Below are positions 54,851 to 64,000 of a DNA stretch of 64,000 nucleotides, in pieces. Source of the DNA: Bifidobacterium miconis. Its GTDB lineage: Bacteria > Actinomycetota > Actinomycetes > Actinomycetales > Bifidobacteriaceae. Under the pieces are notes generated by a model that worked only from the letters and a program-made list of their open reading frames with translations, did no database searches and was not told the origin of the DNA. A program made the position numbers and the translations under genes. The stretch's first letter is position 1, and every line of letters begins with the position of its first letter. The stretch covers positions 80,655-144,654 of the forward strand of contig NZ_JAHBBH010000005.1 in the NCBI RefSeq assembly GCF_019331735.1, given 5' to 3'.

Positions 54851-55657
54851 ATGGGATACGGCAACGTCAGCGAACGCAGGATGCAGCCGCCGCAGGTCGG
54901 CGTCTCCATCGTGATCCTCGCGCTCGGACCCGCCGCGGATGAGGCTGATCGCAGTCGGCTGTGGCTGCCGCTCGTCAGGCGCGTGCGCCAGCCGTTCCAA
55001 GGCTGCTGGGCGTTGCCTGGCGGCGATCTGCGCGCCGACCGGTCGCTCGAGCAGTCCGCGTACCTCGCGCTCGAATCGACCACCAGCCTGCATCCGAAAT
55101 ATCTCGAGCAGCTGCACACGTTCGGCGACCCCGACCGGTCGCGCGGCGGGCTGCCCATGGTGTCGATCGTCTATTGGGCGCTCGTCGGGCAGGCCGAAAC
55201 GCGCGACTTTGCCGAAGCGGACAACGTGCGCTGGTTTCCGGAAAACGAGCTGCCGGAACTCGCGTTCGACCATCGCCAGATCATCGGCCACGCGCTGCGG
55301 CAGCTGCGCGAGCGCATCGCCTATCCCGAACTCGTGGCCCGTCTTGTCGGTCCCGAATTCACGCTGCGTCAGCTGCACGGCCTGACCGAGGCGATCACCG
55401 GCGAGAGCGTCGATCTGGCGAACTTCCGGCGCAAGATGCTCGCCAGCGGCAGCATCGTCGAAACGGGGGAGAAGATCCGCGAAGGGCGGCAGCGGCCGGC
55501 CGCCGTCTACCGGTACGTGTCGGACGAGCAGCCCACGGACGGGCTTGCCGGCGAGGACCTCGACCGTCTCGCGCGGCGCACGGCCGCCGGCGGGGCGGGG
55601 GAGCCGGCGCGGCGGGCCGCGGCCGACGCGGTGATGTCCGCGCTGACGACGGACTGA
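54851..55657 (+). CDS. NrtR-like regulator: degenerate Nudix domain plus winged helix
   Basis: This 268-residue protein has an N-terminal Nudix fold (about 15-150, FQGCWALPGGDLR) whose catalytic box has lost the REXXEE glutamates (it reads LEQSAYLALESTTSL). The C-terminal winged-helix domain (about 160-230, GPEFTLRQLHGLTEAITGESVDLANFRRKML) matches the NrtR group, which uses the dead Nudix domain to sense ADP-ribose-like ligands. NAD genes are not nearby, so the target is unknown. It lies 3 bp after scpB. Confidence 0.85.
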   Translation: MGYGNVSERRMQPPQVGVSIVILALGPAADEADRSRLWLPLVRRVRQPFQGCWALPGGDLRADRSLEQSAYLALESTTSLHPKYLEQLHTFGDPDRSRGGLPMVSIVYWALVGQAETRDFAEADNVRWFPENELPELAFDHRQIIGHALRQLRERIAYPELVARLVGPEFTLRQLHGLTEAITGESVDLANFRRKMLASGSIVETGEKIREGRQRPAAVYRYVSDEQPTDGLAGEDLDRLARRTAAGGAGEPARRAAADAVMSALTTD

Positions 55658-55741
55658 CGACGGACGGCGACCGACTGACGGCCATGCGGATGATCGCAAG
55701 AGCGATCGTGCGGACCGGCGGCGTCCGTCGAAGCATTCCGG

Positions 55742-55747
55742 TATGAT
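55742..55747 (+). promoter_or_regulatory. -10 box of typA
   Basis: TATGAT lies in the 183-bp spacer 93 bp before ATG 55841, giving a leader of about 85 nt. No good -35 hexamer is seen. A small hairpin GATCGC-AAGA-GCGATC precedes it. Confidence 0.5.
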
Positions 55748-55840
55748 TGGGCCGGTTTGTGTGCAAAGAACAGGTAGAACCAATTACCGTACCGATTGAA
55801 TTTACGCAAGCAACGACAAGTCGATTAAGAGAGGTTTTCG

Positions 55841-57769
<1,929 letters not shown>

Positions 57770-57793
57770 GCCTGTTAGCCGTTGAACTGACCG

Positions 57794-57821
57794 GGGCATC
57801 GGGGATCAATCTCCGGTGCCC
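57794..57821 (+). terminator. Terminator of typA
   Basis: GGGCATCGGGGA pairs with TCTCCGGTGCCC (two wobble pairs) and is followed by TTTCC, 24 nt after the stop. Confidence 0.7.
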
Positions 57822-58321
57822 TTTCCTATGTGCATCGCCGTTAGGCATGAGTACGGATAAGGTTTCGTGCCACACCGTGGTGAAAATGGGTGAGATCGGA
57901 GCGACATGACATGGAACGGTGTCACGCTTTGAGATTTTGCCGTTGTTGCTCCGTTGTATGACAAAGCGGTCCCTGGACGATTGTCTGCTCCTGACCTGCA
58001 TTGGCGAGATTCCGCCGTTTGTGATTGCTTCAATTTGTCATGCTTTTCCTGATCGTGGCTTCTTTCATGATGCGTGACAAATCTGCTGCCACACATTACT
58101 CGGGACGTCTGGCTTCTCCAATGTGTGACAATGCGATTCGGCGCATTTCCCTGGCACCAATTCCCTGATGGCGTGAGAACTCGTGCTCGGCTGGTGTTGA
58201 CGTGCGTCGGATCGTGCGGCCAGCTCTATTAGACGGCGACGATTCCATTCAAGTCCGCGGTTCCGCCCGTCATGCGGCGCACGATGCGCGATGAGCGCAG
58301 CGTAAACCTATACTGAAACGC
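57822..58321. other. 500-bp gene-free, AT-richer gap ending in a leaderless promoter
   Basis: No credible coding frame is seen on either strand. TGACA or TGTCA boxes recur (57907, 57959, 58036, 58075, 58126), two of them as ATG(C/T)GTGACAA. The gap ends with TATACT (58309-58314), 7 nt before ATG 58322, a leaderless-type promoter for the next gene. An old gene or element remnant is possible. Confidence 0.5.
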
Positions 58322-58807
58322 ATGACTTCAACTCGGAACGATCGAATGATGCCGTGGACGCACGAGCTGAACATGCCGCTGCGCATGCTCGTCACCGCGG
58401 CGGCGGGCATCGGCGCGGCGCTGGTCGGTACGTTCGCGCACCGCATGGGCGCGTCGATGAACATTCCGTACGGACTCATGCTCGCGTTTGCGATCCTTGG
58501 CATGTCCGCATGGTGCGCGCGTTCACGTTGCGGCGTGACCGGACTCGCCGTGCATCTGATCTTCTCGTCGGCGACCGCATGGCTGATCGCGGCCGGTGCG
58601 ACGGGCGGCGACGTGCTCACGCCGGCCGGATTCAACACCGACACGCTGCCGTACTTCAGTCAGCACGCCGGCTACATCTGGCTGCTTGGCGGCATCATCG
58701 TGCAGGTCGTACTGCTGCTCATGCCGCCCGCATGGTTCCGCATCGACGCGCGACATGCCGATGGCGTGCGCTCCTACCGCGCGGCCGAAGAAACGGAGAC
58801 TGCATGA
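58322..58807 (+). CDS. Small four-helix membrane protein, function unknown
   Basis: This 161-residue protein has four hydrophobic segments (about 22-40, 48-62, 70-92, 112-135). No family is recognised with certainty. It is translated from ATG 58322 directly behind a -10 box and overlaps pheA by ATGA, so it is cotranscribed with aromatic amino-acid genes. That may be only positional. Confidence 0.75.
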   Translation: MTSTRNDRMMPWTHELNMPLRMLVTAAAGIGAALVGTFAHRMGASMNIPYGLMLAFAILGMSAWCARSRCGVTGLAVHLIFSSATAWLIAAGATGGDVLTPAGFNTDTLPYFSQHAGYIWLLGGIIVQVVLLLMPPAWFRIDARHADGVRSYRAAEETETA

Positions 58808-59829
58808 CGGACTACGAACAGGGGCAAGCCGTGCGCGCGCTGCACTATCTCGGGCCGGAAGGCACGTTCACCCATCAGGCCGCGCTCGGGGCCGCGTCCT
58901 CGCTGTCCGCGCTGGCGGAGGGGAATATCGAGCTCAAGGCCGAACCGGACGCGATCTCGATCCTCAACGCCGTGCAGGAACGCGGCGACTGGGGCGTGAT
59001 CGCGTGGGAGAACAACATCGAAGGCTACGTTGTACCGAACCTCGACGCGCTCATCGACGCCGCCGACGTGGCCGCGTTCGCGCGCGTCGGCGTCGACGTG
59101 TCGTTCGACGCGTTCGTGCGGCCCGGCGAAGCGATCGACGACTGCACGACGATCACCGCGCATCCGCACGGGCTCGCGCAATGCCGCCGGTTCGCCGCCG
59201 ACCACGGGCTCAAGCCGACGCCCGCCGCGTCGAATGGCGCGGGCTGCCGCGATCTCAAGCCCGGACAGGTCGCGCTCGGCCCGTCCATCTGCGGCGAACT
59301 GTACGGGCTCACGCGCGTCGCCACGGCCGTCGAAGACTATCCTGGCGCGCACACCGACTTTCTCGTGCTCGCCCCGCGCGGCGACATGCCCGCGCTGCTG
59401 GAACGGCTCCGCAAACGCACCGACGAATTCGAGTCGATCGTCACGCTCATTCCGCTCAGCACCGGCCCCGGCGTGCTCGCCAACCTGCTCGACGTGCTGC
59501 GCGACGCGGGACTCAACATGACCAGCTTCATCTCCCGGCCGATCAAAGGCCGCGGCGGCACGTACAGCTTCATCGCCACGATGGACGCCGCGCCATGGCA
59601 GGATCGTTTCCGTTCGGCGCTCACCGAAGTGGCCGAGCACGGCGACTGGGTGAAAACGCTGGCCGTCTATCCGCGTCAGGAACGACCCAATCCGCCCGTA
59701 TACGCATGGTCACTGCCCAACGGCGGTGTGCGGCTCGACCCAGATGCGATTGCGGAGAACGATGCGAACGCCACGCCGGCGGGCGGCTGGCAGAACGAGG
59801 CGACGACGCGAAAGGAACTGCTGTGGTAG
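58804..59829 (+). CDS. pheA: Prephenate dehydratase
   Basis: PheA turns prephenate into phenylpyruvate in phenylalanine synthesis. The 341 residues have LGPEGTFTHQAA at the start, the central VIAWENNIEGYV, and a C-terminal ACT regulatory domain (about 210-290: GPGVLANLLDVLRDAGLNMTSFISRPI). The TRF catalytic motif reads T184-D185-F186 here, with the Arg replaced. It overlaps its neighbours on both sides. Confidence 0.93.
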   Translation: MTDYEQGQAVRALHYLGPEGTFTHQAALGAASSLSALAEGNIELKAEPDAISILNAVQERGDWGVIAWENNIEGYVVPNLDALIDAADVAAFARVGVDVSFDAFVRPGEAIDDCTTITAHPHGLAQCRRFAADHGLKPTPAASNGAGCRDLKPGQVALGPSICGELYGLTRVATAVEDYPGAHTDFLVLAPRGDMPALLERLRKRTDEFESIVTLIPLSTGPGVLANLLDVLRDAGLNMTSFISRPIKGRGGTYSFIATMDAAPWQDRFRSALTEVAEHGDWVKTLAVYPRQERPNPPVYAWSLPNGGVRLDPDAIAENDANATPAGGWQNEATTRKELLW

Positions 59830-60917
59830 ACAAGACGAACGACTCGACGGCGGGAACCGAGACCGCTGATGATCGTAAGACGGTCGCCGACAAGACAATC
59901 GCTGACAAGACGGTCGCCGACATGACCGTCGGCATCGTCGGACTCGGCCTGATCGGCGGCTCGCTCGCCCGGCGCCTCGCCGCACGCGGCCTGCACGTCG
60001 TCGCATGGAACCATCGCGACCATCCGTACGCGCAGGCCGAAGCCGACGGCATCCGCTGCGTCGCGTCGCTCGCGCAACTGGCCGCGGCCAAGCCGCACGT
60101 GATCGTCCTGTGCAATCCGCTCAAGGCCATGCCGGCGATCCTCGCGGAACTGAAACCCGTGCTCGACCCGGCCGCGACCACGCTCACCGACGTGGGCAGC
60201 GTCAAGGGCATGGTGCGCGAACAGGTCGAAGCGGCAGGACTGGGGGAGTGCTACGTCGGCGCGCACCCGATGGCCGGCAACGAACTGTCCGGTTGGCAGG
60301 CCGCCGATCCGGCGCTCTACGACGACGCGCTGTGGGCCGTCACCGTGCGCGACGACACGTCGTACGCGCGGTTCCGCGACGTCGCGAACCTGATCGTCTC
60401 GGGCGCGGGCAACCGCATCATCGTGCTCGACGACACGGTGCACGATCAGGCTGCCGCGCTCATCTCGCACATGCCGCACGTCGTCGCCACGGCGCTCATC
60501 AACCAGCTCGTCGACGATCCGAACCGCAACATCGCGGCCGCGCTCGCTGCAGGCTCGTGGCGCGACATGACGCGCGTCGCGCTCACCGATCCGAACCGCA
60601 CGCGCGCGATGGTCGACGAGGATGCTACGAACGTCGAATCATTGCTGCGTGCGATGGCCGGACGGCTCATGGCCGTGGCCGATGCGCTGCGCGACGGCGA
60701 CGACGGCGCGATGACCCGGTTCTTCGCCGACGGACAGCCGTTCCGCGACTACAAGATGATGCAGCGTTCCGGCGACGTGCGGTACGAGGAACGCGACGTC
60801 GCGTTCGATCCGGCGCACTGGCAGGCCGAACTGCTCGCGTCGGCGCGCCGCGGCGAGCACGTCATCGGATTCGCCGGCGACCATGCCGTGCGTGTGCAGG
60901 TGCGTTCCGCCGTCTAG
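59823..60917 (+). CDS. tyrA: Prephenate dehydrogenase
   Basis: TyrA oxidises prephenate to 4-hydroxyphenylpyruvate for tyrosine. GTG 59823, 6 nt after AAAGGA, overlaps the pheA stop. The 364 residues start with a repetitive tail of about 35 residues, then the NAD loop GIVGLGLIGGSLARRL, the catalytic His motif GAHPMAGNE and the C-terminal dimer helices including HMPHVVATAL. Confidence 0.94.
   Translation: MVDKTNDSTAGTETADDRKTVADKTIADKTVADMTVGIVGLGLIGGSLARRLAARGLHVVAWNHRDHPYAQAEADGIRCVASLAQLAAAKPHVIVLCNPLKAMPAILAELKPVLDPAATTLTDVGSVKGMVREQVEAAGLGECYVGAHPMAGNELSGWQAADPALYDDALWAVTVRDDTSYARFRDVANLIVSGAGNRIIVLDDTVHDQAAALISHMPHVVATALINQLVDDPNRNIAAALAAGSWRDMTRVALTDPNRTRAMVDEDATNVESLLRAMAGRLMAVADALRDGDDGAMTRFFADGQPFRDYKMMQRSGDVRYEERDVAFDPAHWQAELLASARRGEHVIGFAGDHAVRVQVRSAV
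59883..59927 (+). repeat. 15-bp coding tandem repeat in tyrA
   Basis: GTCGCCGACAAGACA, ATCGCTGACAAGACG and GTCGCCGACATGACC encode VADKT, IADKT and VADMT just before the Rossmann fold. It has the same 15-bp, three-copy layout as in scpB. Confidence 0.75.
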
Positions 60918-60971
60918 CGGTCGCGCCCGCACGCGATGCGCCGACCGCAGTGCCGACAGGCCGCAATGCCG

Positions 60972-61223
60972 TCAGGGACGGGTGAAGTTGCGCTCGGGAA
61001 CGGGTTTCAGCGTGATGATCGTATCGGCGTCGATGGTGACGTTCTGCTCGGGACGCGAGCCGTTGGCGGCCGCGTCGCGCGTCAGTTCGAGACGATGCCC
61101 GTCCCACGAGCGCACATGCCCCACATAGTCGCGGTATTTCATACGACGATCGACCGGATCGACGCCTTCCGACACGCGCACGACCACGCGCGCATGGGCC
61201 GGAATCTCATTGGGAATGGGCAT
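60972..61223 (-). CDS. Conserved small hypothetical protein
   Basis: This 83-residue soluble protein has a strong GAAGGAGG 5 nt before ATG 61223. Its sequence suggests a small beta-barrel (ARVVVRVSEG, YVGHVRSWDGHRLELTR, NVTIDADTIITLKPVP). It lies alone, convergent to tyrA. I do not recognise the family with certainty. Confidence 0.75.
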   Translation of the reverse strand: MPIPNEIPAHARVVVRVSEGVDPVDRRMKYRDYVGHVRSWDGHRLELTRDAAANGSRPEQNVTIDADTIITLKPVPERNFTRP

Positions 61224-61343
61224 GATGGCCTCCTTCGGCTACCGTACTGACGGTTCCATCCTACGCTAGTGTTTATGGATTCCAGCGTCACCGGCTCCGT
61301 TTGCGTGCAAAAAGCTGGGGCTACTTTTAATCTCGTGCGTTCA

Positions 61344-62315
61344 CTATTGCGGCGCCGCCGTGATGGCGATGTGCGTGCGGAGGTATTCGTCGATGGCGGT
61401 CAATCCGCTGGTGTCGCCTTGTTTGATCTGGGCGACGAGCCGGTCGTAGTCCACGGTGCCGCCCGACTGCATTTCGGTCATGGCTCGCGCGTCTTCCTGT
61501 GAGACCGAGTCGGGATCGGTGACCGCTATATATGCCCAGTACTTGACCCACAACTGTATGGGGAATCCGTTGATGTTCTTCGTTTCGATCAGTTTCTCGC
61601 TGGGATCCCCAGGGTCTTCGGACCACGACATAACGACGTGGCATAGTTCGAGGTCCGTCCTATCCCTGCCGGAGAGGTAGGCGTGCACGGTCGAATCGAG
61701 CACGTAGCTGATGTCCCATGCGTCCGGCATCGTGACCCGGTAGATGGGATATTCGATGACTTTTTGAGTCATGAGAAGATTCCCGTATTGCCATACGATG
61801 TCTAATGCCCCATTGCTGCGTCTCTGGTACACCCTGTACTGACCGGCGGTTTGCGTTTCCCACTCAGCTGGTGCGTCTGCAGGATCGGAGGTTTTGCCGA
61901 GCTGCAGGATCCTGTCCATGCATGATCGTGTCTCGTCGACGATGTTGCCGGTAGCCGTTTCGGCATGCAGCCATATGCGCGTGTGATCCTCGGAACGTTG
62001 CCATGACACGGTATTGGCATTCGTGTTCCTGGGTTCGCACTCGAGCCATACGCGGTCGAGTCCGGTGTCGACGGGGGTCGAGGCCGGCTTGTCGGTCTTC
62101 CACGTTCCGGCCACCGGGTCCTCAAGCGTGTGGTCCTTCCGTTTCGGGCTGGCGTATCTCGCCAATGGGCCGGCGTTCGTGTCCGTTCCGGCGGTCACAT
62201 CCGGTGGTGACGGTGCGTCGCCACCGGCGTCCGACGACGAGCAGCCGGACAATCCGCACGTCAGCATCAGCATTGTTATCAATCCGGCCGTAAATTTCTT
62301 TATTGGATGCATCAT
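61344..62315 (-). CDS. Putative lipoprotein, function unknown
   Basis: This 323-residue protein has a lipoprotein signal (about 25 residues, lipobox GLSGC), then a Ser/Pro/Thr-rich stalk and a mixed domain with many Trp and Tyr. AAGGAA is 3 nt from ATG 62315 and 6 nt from ATG 62312, so the second may be used. There is no recognised domain. It is the last gene of a run of surface-protein genes on the minus strand. Confidence 0.8.
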   Translation of the reverse strand: MMHPIKKFTAGLITMLMLTCGLSGCSSSDAGGDAPSPPDVTAGTDTNAGPLARYASPKRKDHTLEDPVAGTWKTDKPASTPVDTGLDRVWLECEPRNTNANTVSWQRSEDHTRIWLHAETATGNIVDETRSCMDRILQLGKTSDPADAPAEWETQTAGQYRVYQRRSNGALDIVWQYGNLLMTQKVIEYPIYRVTMPDAWDISYVLDSTVHAYLSGRDRTDLELCHVVMSWSEDPGDPSEKLIETKNINGFPIQLWVKYWAYIAVTDPDSVSQEDARAMTEMQSGGTVDYDRLVAQIKQGDTSGLTAIDEYLRTHIAITAAPQ

Positions 62316-62367
62316 ACGTTCCTTGTGTCGTTGTTCGTAGTGATCGGATCGATATCGTCAACTTGAG

Positions 62368-63000
62368 TCAGCGTTGCGGAGAGGTCGTGCATTGGACGAA
62401 CACCCCTGCTTGCAGCGGATCATAATCAGGATATGCGGGATCCTCGTATGGGCCGAGCACTCTGTATCGTGCGGCCGGATCCTCCAGCATATGCAGATAT
62501 TCGTCAAGCGTCATCGACTTGTCGATCAGTTTCTTGCGTTGCAGACATTCAAGAATTAGCTCATTGATGTCCTTGTGTTCGGGGTTGTTACGTATCTTCC
62601 GTGCGAGTTCCAGCAATGGATCGAATCCGGTGGACCTGCCGCATCCATCCAGATGCTGTCTGGTTTCCTGTGCGGTTTTGCCCCGGGCATGTTCAGTGGG
62701 GTTGACTGCTTCTCCGCCGTCGCCTTTGTCGATGTAGATCCATTCGTAGCCGAGGTCGGCCATGCACTTGGTCATGTCGGATTCGATCTGGGCCTGTTCG
62801 GCGTCGTCGATGACCCCGTCTTCAAGCACCTTGCGCACGGTCTCGTTATCAGACTCGTCGCGTACCCGCTGCAGGGAAGCACCCCACGGGCCGGAAAACG
62901 GATCGGTCTGACCACTGTCAGACTCAGACCGCATGGCGCAGCCGGAGCACGCCAACACCAGCACAGGCAGCAACAGTGCTATCACTCGTCTGACTTTCAT
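62368..63000 (-). CDS. Putative lipoprotein, paralog A
   Basis: This 210-residue lipoprotein has lipobox CSGC and a body with conserved Cys pairs (MTKCMADLGYEW, DGCGRSTGFDPL, LECLQRK, VQCTT). The body is nearly identical over long stretches to the partial gene at 63497, which is clearly a tandem copy. The function is unknown. Confidence 0.8.
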   Translation of the reverse strand: MKVRRVIALLLPVLVLACSGCAMRSESDSGQTDPFSGPWGASLQRVRDESDNETVRKVLEDGVIDDAEQAQIESDMTKCMADLGYEWIYIDKGDGGEAVNPTEHARGKTAQETRQHLDGCGRSTGFDPLLELARKIRNNPEHKDINELILECLQRKKLIDKSMTLDEYLHMLEDPAARYRVLGPYEDPAYPDYDPLQAGVFVQCTTSPQR

Positions 63001-63092
63001 TGATTCTCGTTCCAGTATTTGCTTGTCGAGCCGAATGAAATGAAGAGTTAGCAGTACGCTGTCAGATTTAACGGAGCCGCATACTTAATTGC

Positions 63093-63413
63093 TTATTCCA
63101 CTCGGTAATGTCCTGTGTATCCGACTCGGTCGATATCATCTTGAATTGCACGGGATTGATAATTCATAGGCATCCATGGCCCTCGTCTATATACATTGGG
63201 ATCACGCGGCATGGGTTTATAATATCCCCATACCTCGTGTTGAGCCTCGCATCCTCGTGTCGTTGTTTCCGCATACAAACTAGTAGCTAATCCCATGCAA
63301 GGTGCTTGACTGCTCGCTTTCGCGGCATGCGCTGTCGAAATCATCGTACTGATGATGATTACTGCTATTGTCGAGGTGACAATACCTTTTTTCATCATAT
63401 TTATCGTATTCAT
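63093..63413 (-). CDS. Small secreted protein, function unknown
   Basis: This 106-residue protein has a signal peptide (about 30 residues, cleavage after STAHA) and a mature part with two cysteines (APCMG, RGCEAQ), Tyr/Pro/Arg-rich. AAAGGATGAGG precedes ATG 63413. The gene is markedly AT-rich relative to its surroundings, suggesting transfer. It sits between the two lipoprotein paralogs, and a functional link to them is possible. Confidence 0.7.
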   Translation of the reverse strand: MNTINMMKKGIVTSTIAVIIISTMISTAHAAKASSQAPCMGLATSLYAETTTRGCEAQHEVWGYYKPMPRDPNVYRRGPWMPMNYQSRAIQDDIDRVGYTGHYRVE

Positions 63414-63496
63414 ACCTCATCCTTTGAGCGATGATTTGCCTTAGCGATAGATTTTATAAAGAGTAACAATGCATCCATGTTTTTGCCGTTCAAGAC

Positions 63497-64000
63497 TTAC
63501 TGCATCGGGGCTACGGAGCATTGCTGGAATGTTTGAGCTTGTTGTGGATCGTAGTCGGGGTTTTCGGGATCTTTGTACTTGTCGAACAACCTGTCGCTCA
63601 AACTAGTGTCACCACTCTTCATGGAGTTCCAGTACTCGTCGAATGTAATCGACCTATCGATGAGGCCCTTGCGTTGAAGACAATCAAAGATCGGTTCGCT
63701 GGGATTCTTGTGTTCGGGGTTGTTACGTATCTGCCGTGCGAGTTCCAGCAATGGATCGAATCCGGTGGACCTGCCGCACTTTTCCTTGGCTTGATTGGAT
63801 TCCTGTCCGGTTGCGTTCCGTGTCCGCTCGGTGCTGTTGACTGCTTCTCCGCCGTCGCCTTTGTCGATGTAGGTCCATTCGTAGCCGAGGTCGGCCATGC
63901 ACTTGGTCATGTCGGATTCGATCTGGGCCTGTTCGGCGTCGTCGATGACCCCGTCTTCAAGCACCTTGCGCACGGTCTCGTTATCAGACTCGTCGCGTAC
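63497..64000 (-). CDS. Putative lipoprotein, paralog B (cut by the window edge)
   Basis: The frame is open to the right edge, so the N-terminus and lipobox are missing. The visible 167 residues align with paralog A from VRDESDNETVRKVLEDG on, with the same Cys positions and a different last third. DNA blocks 62701-62862 and 63836-63997 differ at one base in the part I compared. Confidence 0.8.
   Translation of the reverse strand, partial: VRDESDNETVRKVLEDGVIDDAEQAQIESDMTKCMADLGYEWTYIDKGDGGEAVNSTERTRNATGQESNQAKEKCGRSTGFDPLLELARQIRNNPEHKNPSEPIFDCLQRKGLIDRSITFDEYWNSMKSGDTSLSDRLFDKYKDPENPDYDPQQAQTFQQCSVAPMQ

Noticed and set aside
57806..58096. 96-codon minus-strand open frame after typA
   Set aside because: It has no ribosome site, no recognisable domain, and overlaps the typA terminator zone.
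61308..61330. Terminator for the lipoprotein gene at 61344
   Set aside because: AAAAAGCTGGGGCTACTTTT can pair only weakly and with a bulge, too little to annotate.

Overview
The window is bacterial chromosome from a high-GC Bifidobacterium. The species cannot be fixed from the sequence alone. The genus call rests on the lacto-N-biose/galacto-N-biose phosphorylase locus at the left edge (lnpA, nahK, galT, with the tail of the ABC permease before it), a NagR-type ROK repressor with nagB-nagA, actinobacterial gene order in the xerD-parA-scpA-scpB-Nudix block, an ECF sigma/anti-sigma pair followed by a bL37-like 24-residue ribosomal protein, and strongly G/C-ending codons. I saw no prophage, insertion sequence, CRISPR array, tRNA or rRNA gene.

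Layout. 1-10053: host-glycan (LNB/GNB) use, with phosphorolysis inside the cell, N-acetylhexosamine 1-kinase, UTP-hexose-1-P uridylyltransferase, a ROK sugar kinase, the ROK repressor, then glucosamine-6-P deaminase and GlcNAc-6-P deacetylase. Together these carry LNB/GNB and free GlcNAc towards glycolysis. 10111-14645: a large cytosolic transglutaminase-like protein with an internal, catalytically dead duplicate, and a P-loop ATPase fused to a PD-(D/E)XK-like domain behind a striking palindromic promoter. 14712-24003: a glycoside-import locus (serine hydrolase, carboxylesterase, two ABC permeases, binding lipoprotein, intracellular GH30, YesL-like protein, TetR regulator). 24082-39096: mostly housekeeping (Nudix, aminopeptidase P, FolC, SMC, FemAB-like, MurE-like, sigma/anti-sigma, bL37, aldose epimerase, IspH, YbaK). 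39196-44826: an arabinose island (GH51, orphan binding lipoprotein, LacI regulator). 45367-60917: Gap, thiamine pyrophosphokinase, a membrane-fused spermidine-synthase-like protein, infC-rpmI-rplT, xerD, parA-scpA-scpB-NrtR-like, typA, and pheA-tyrA. 60972-64000: hypothetical and lipoprotein genes with a recent tandem duplication and a small secreted protein.

Connections and unusual features. SMC (28319) and ScpA/ScpB (53172-54847) are partners of one condensin. Convergent gene ends carry long perfect hairpins acting as two-way terminators (6316, 32011, 35987, 45292). Several genes (sigma factor, thiN, xerD, the 58322 membrane gene, perhaps parA) have a TANNNT -10 box 6-8 nt before the start codon, which suggests leaderless mRNAs. 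Intergenic islands hold a recurrent double-hairpin repeat (24629, 38507, 45111). Three genes carry in-frame coding minisatellites. The items most worth follow-up are the duplicated transglutaminase, the ATPase-nuclease with 15-bp-phased palindromes, the structured infC leader with a possible AUU start, the cysteine-rich non-canonical anti-sigma factor, and the gene-conversion patchwork in the right-hand lipoproteins.
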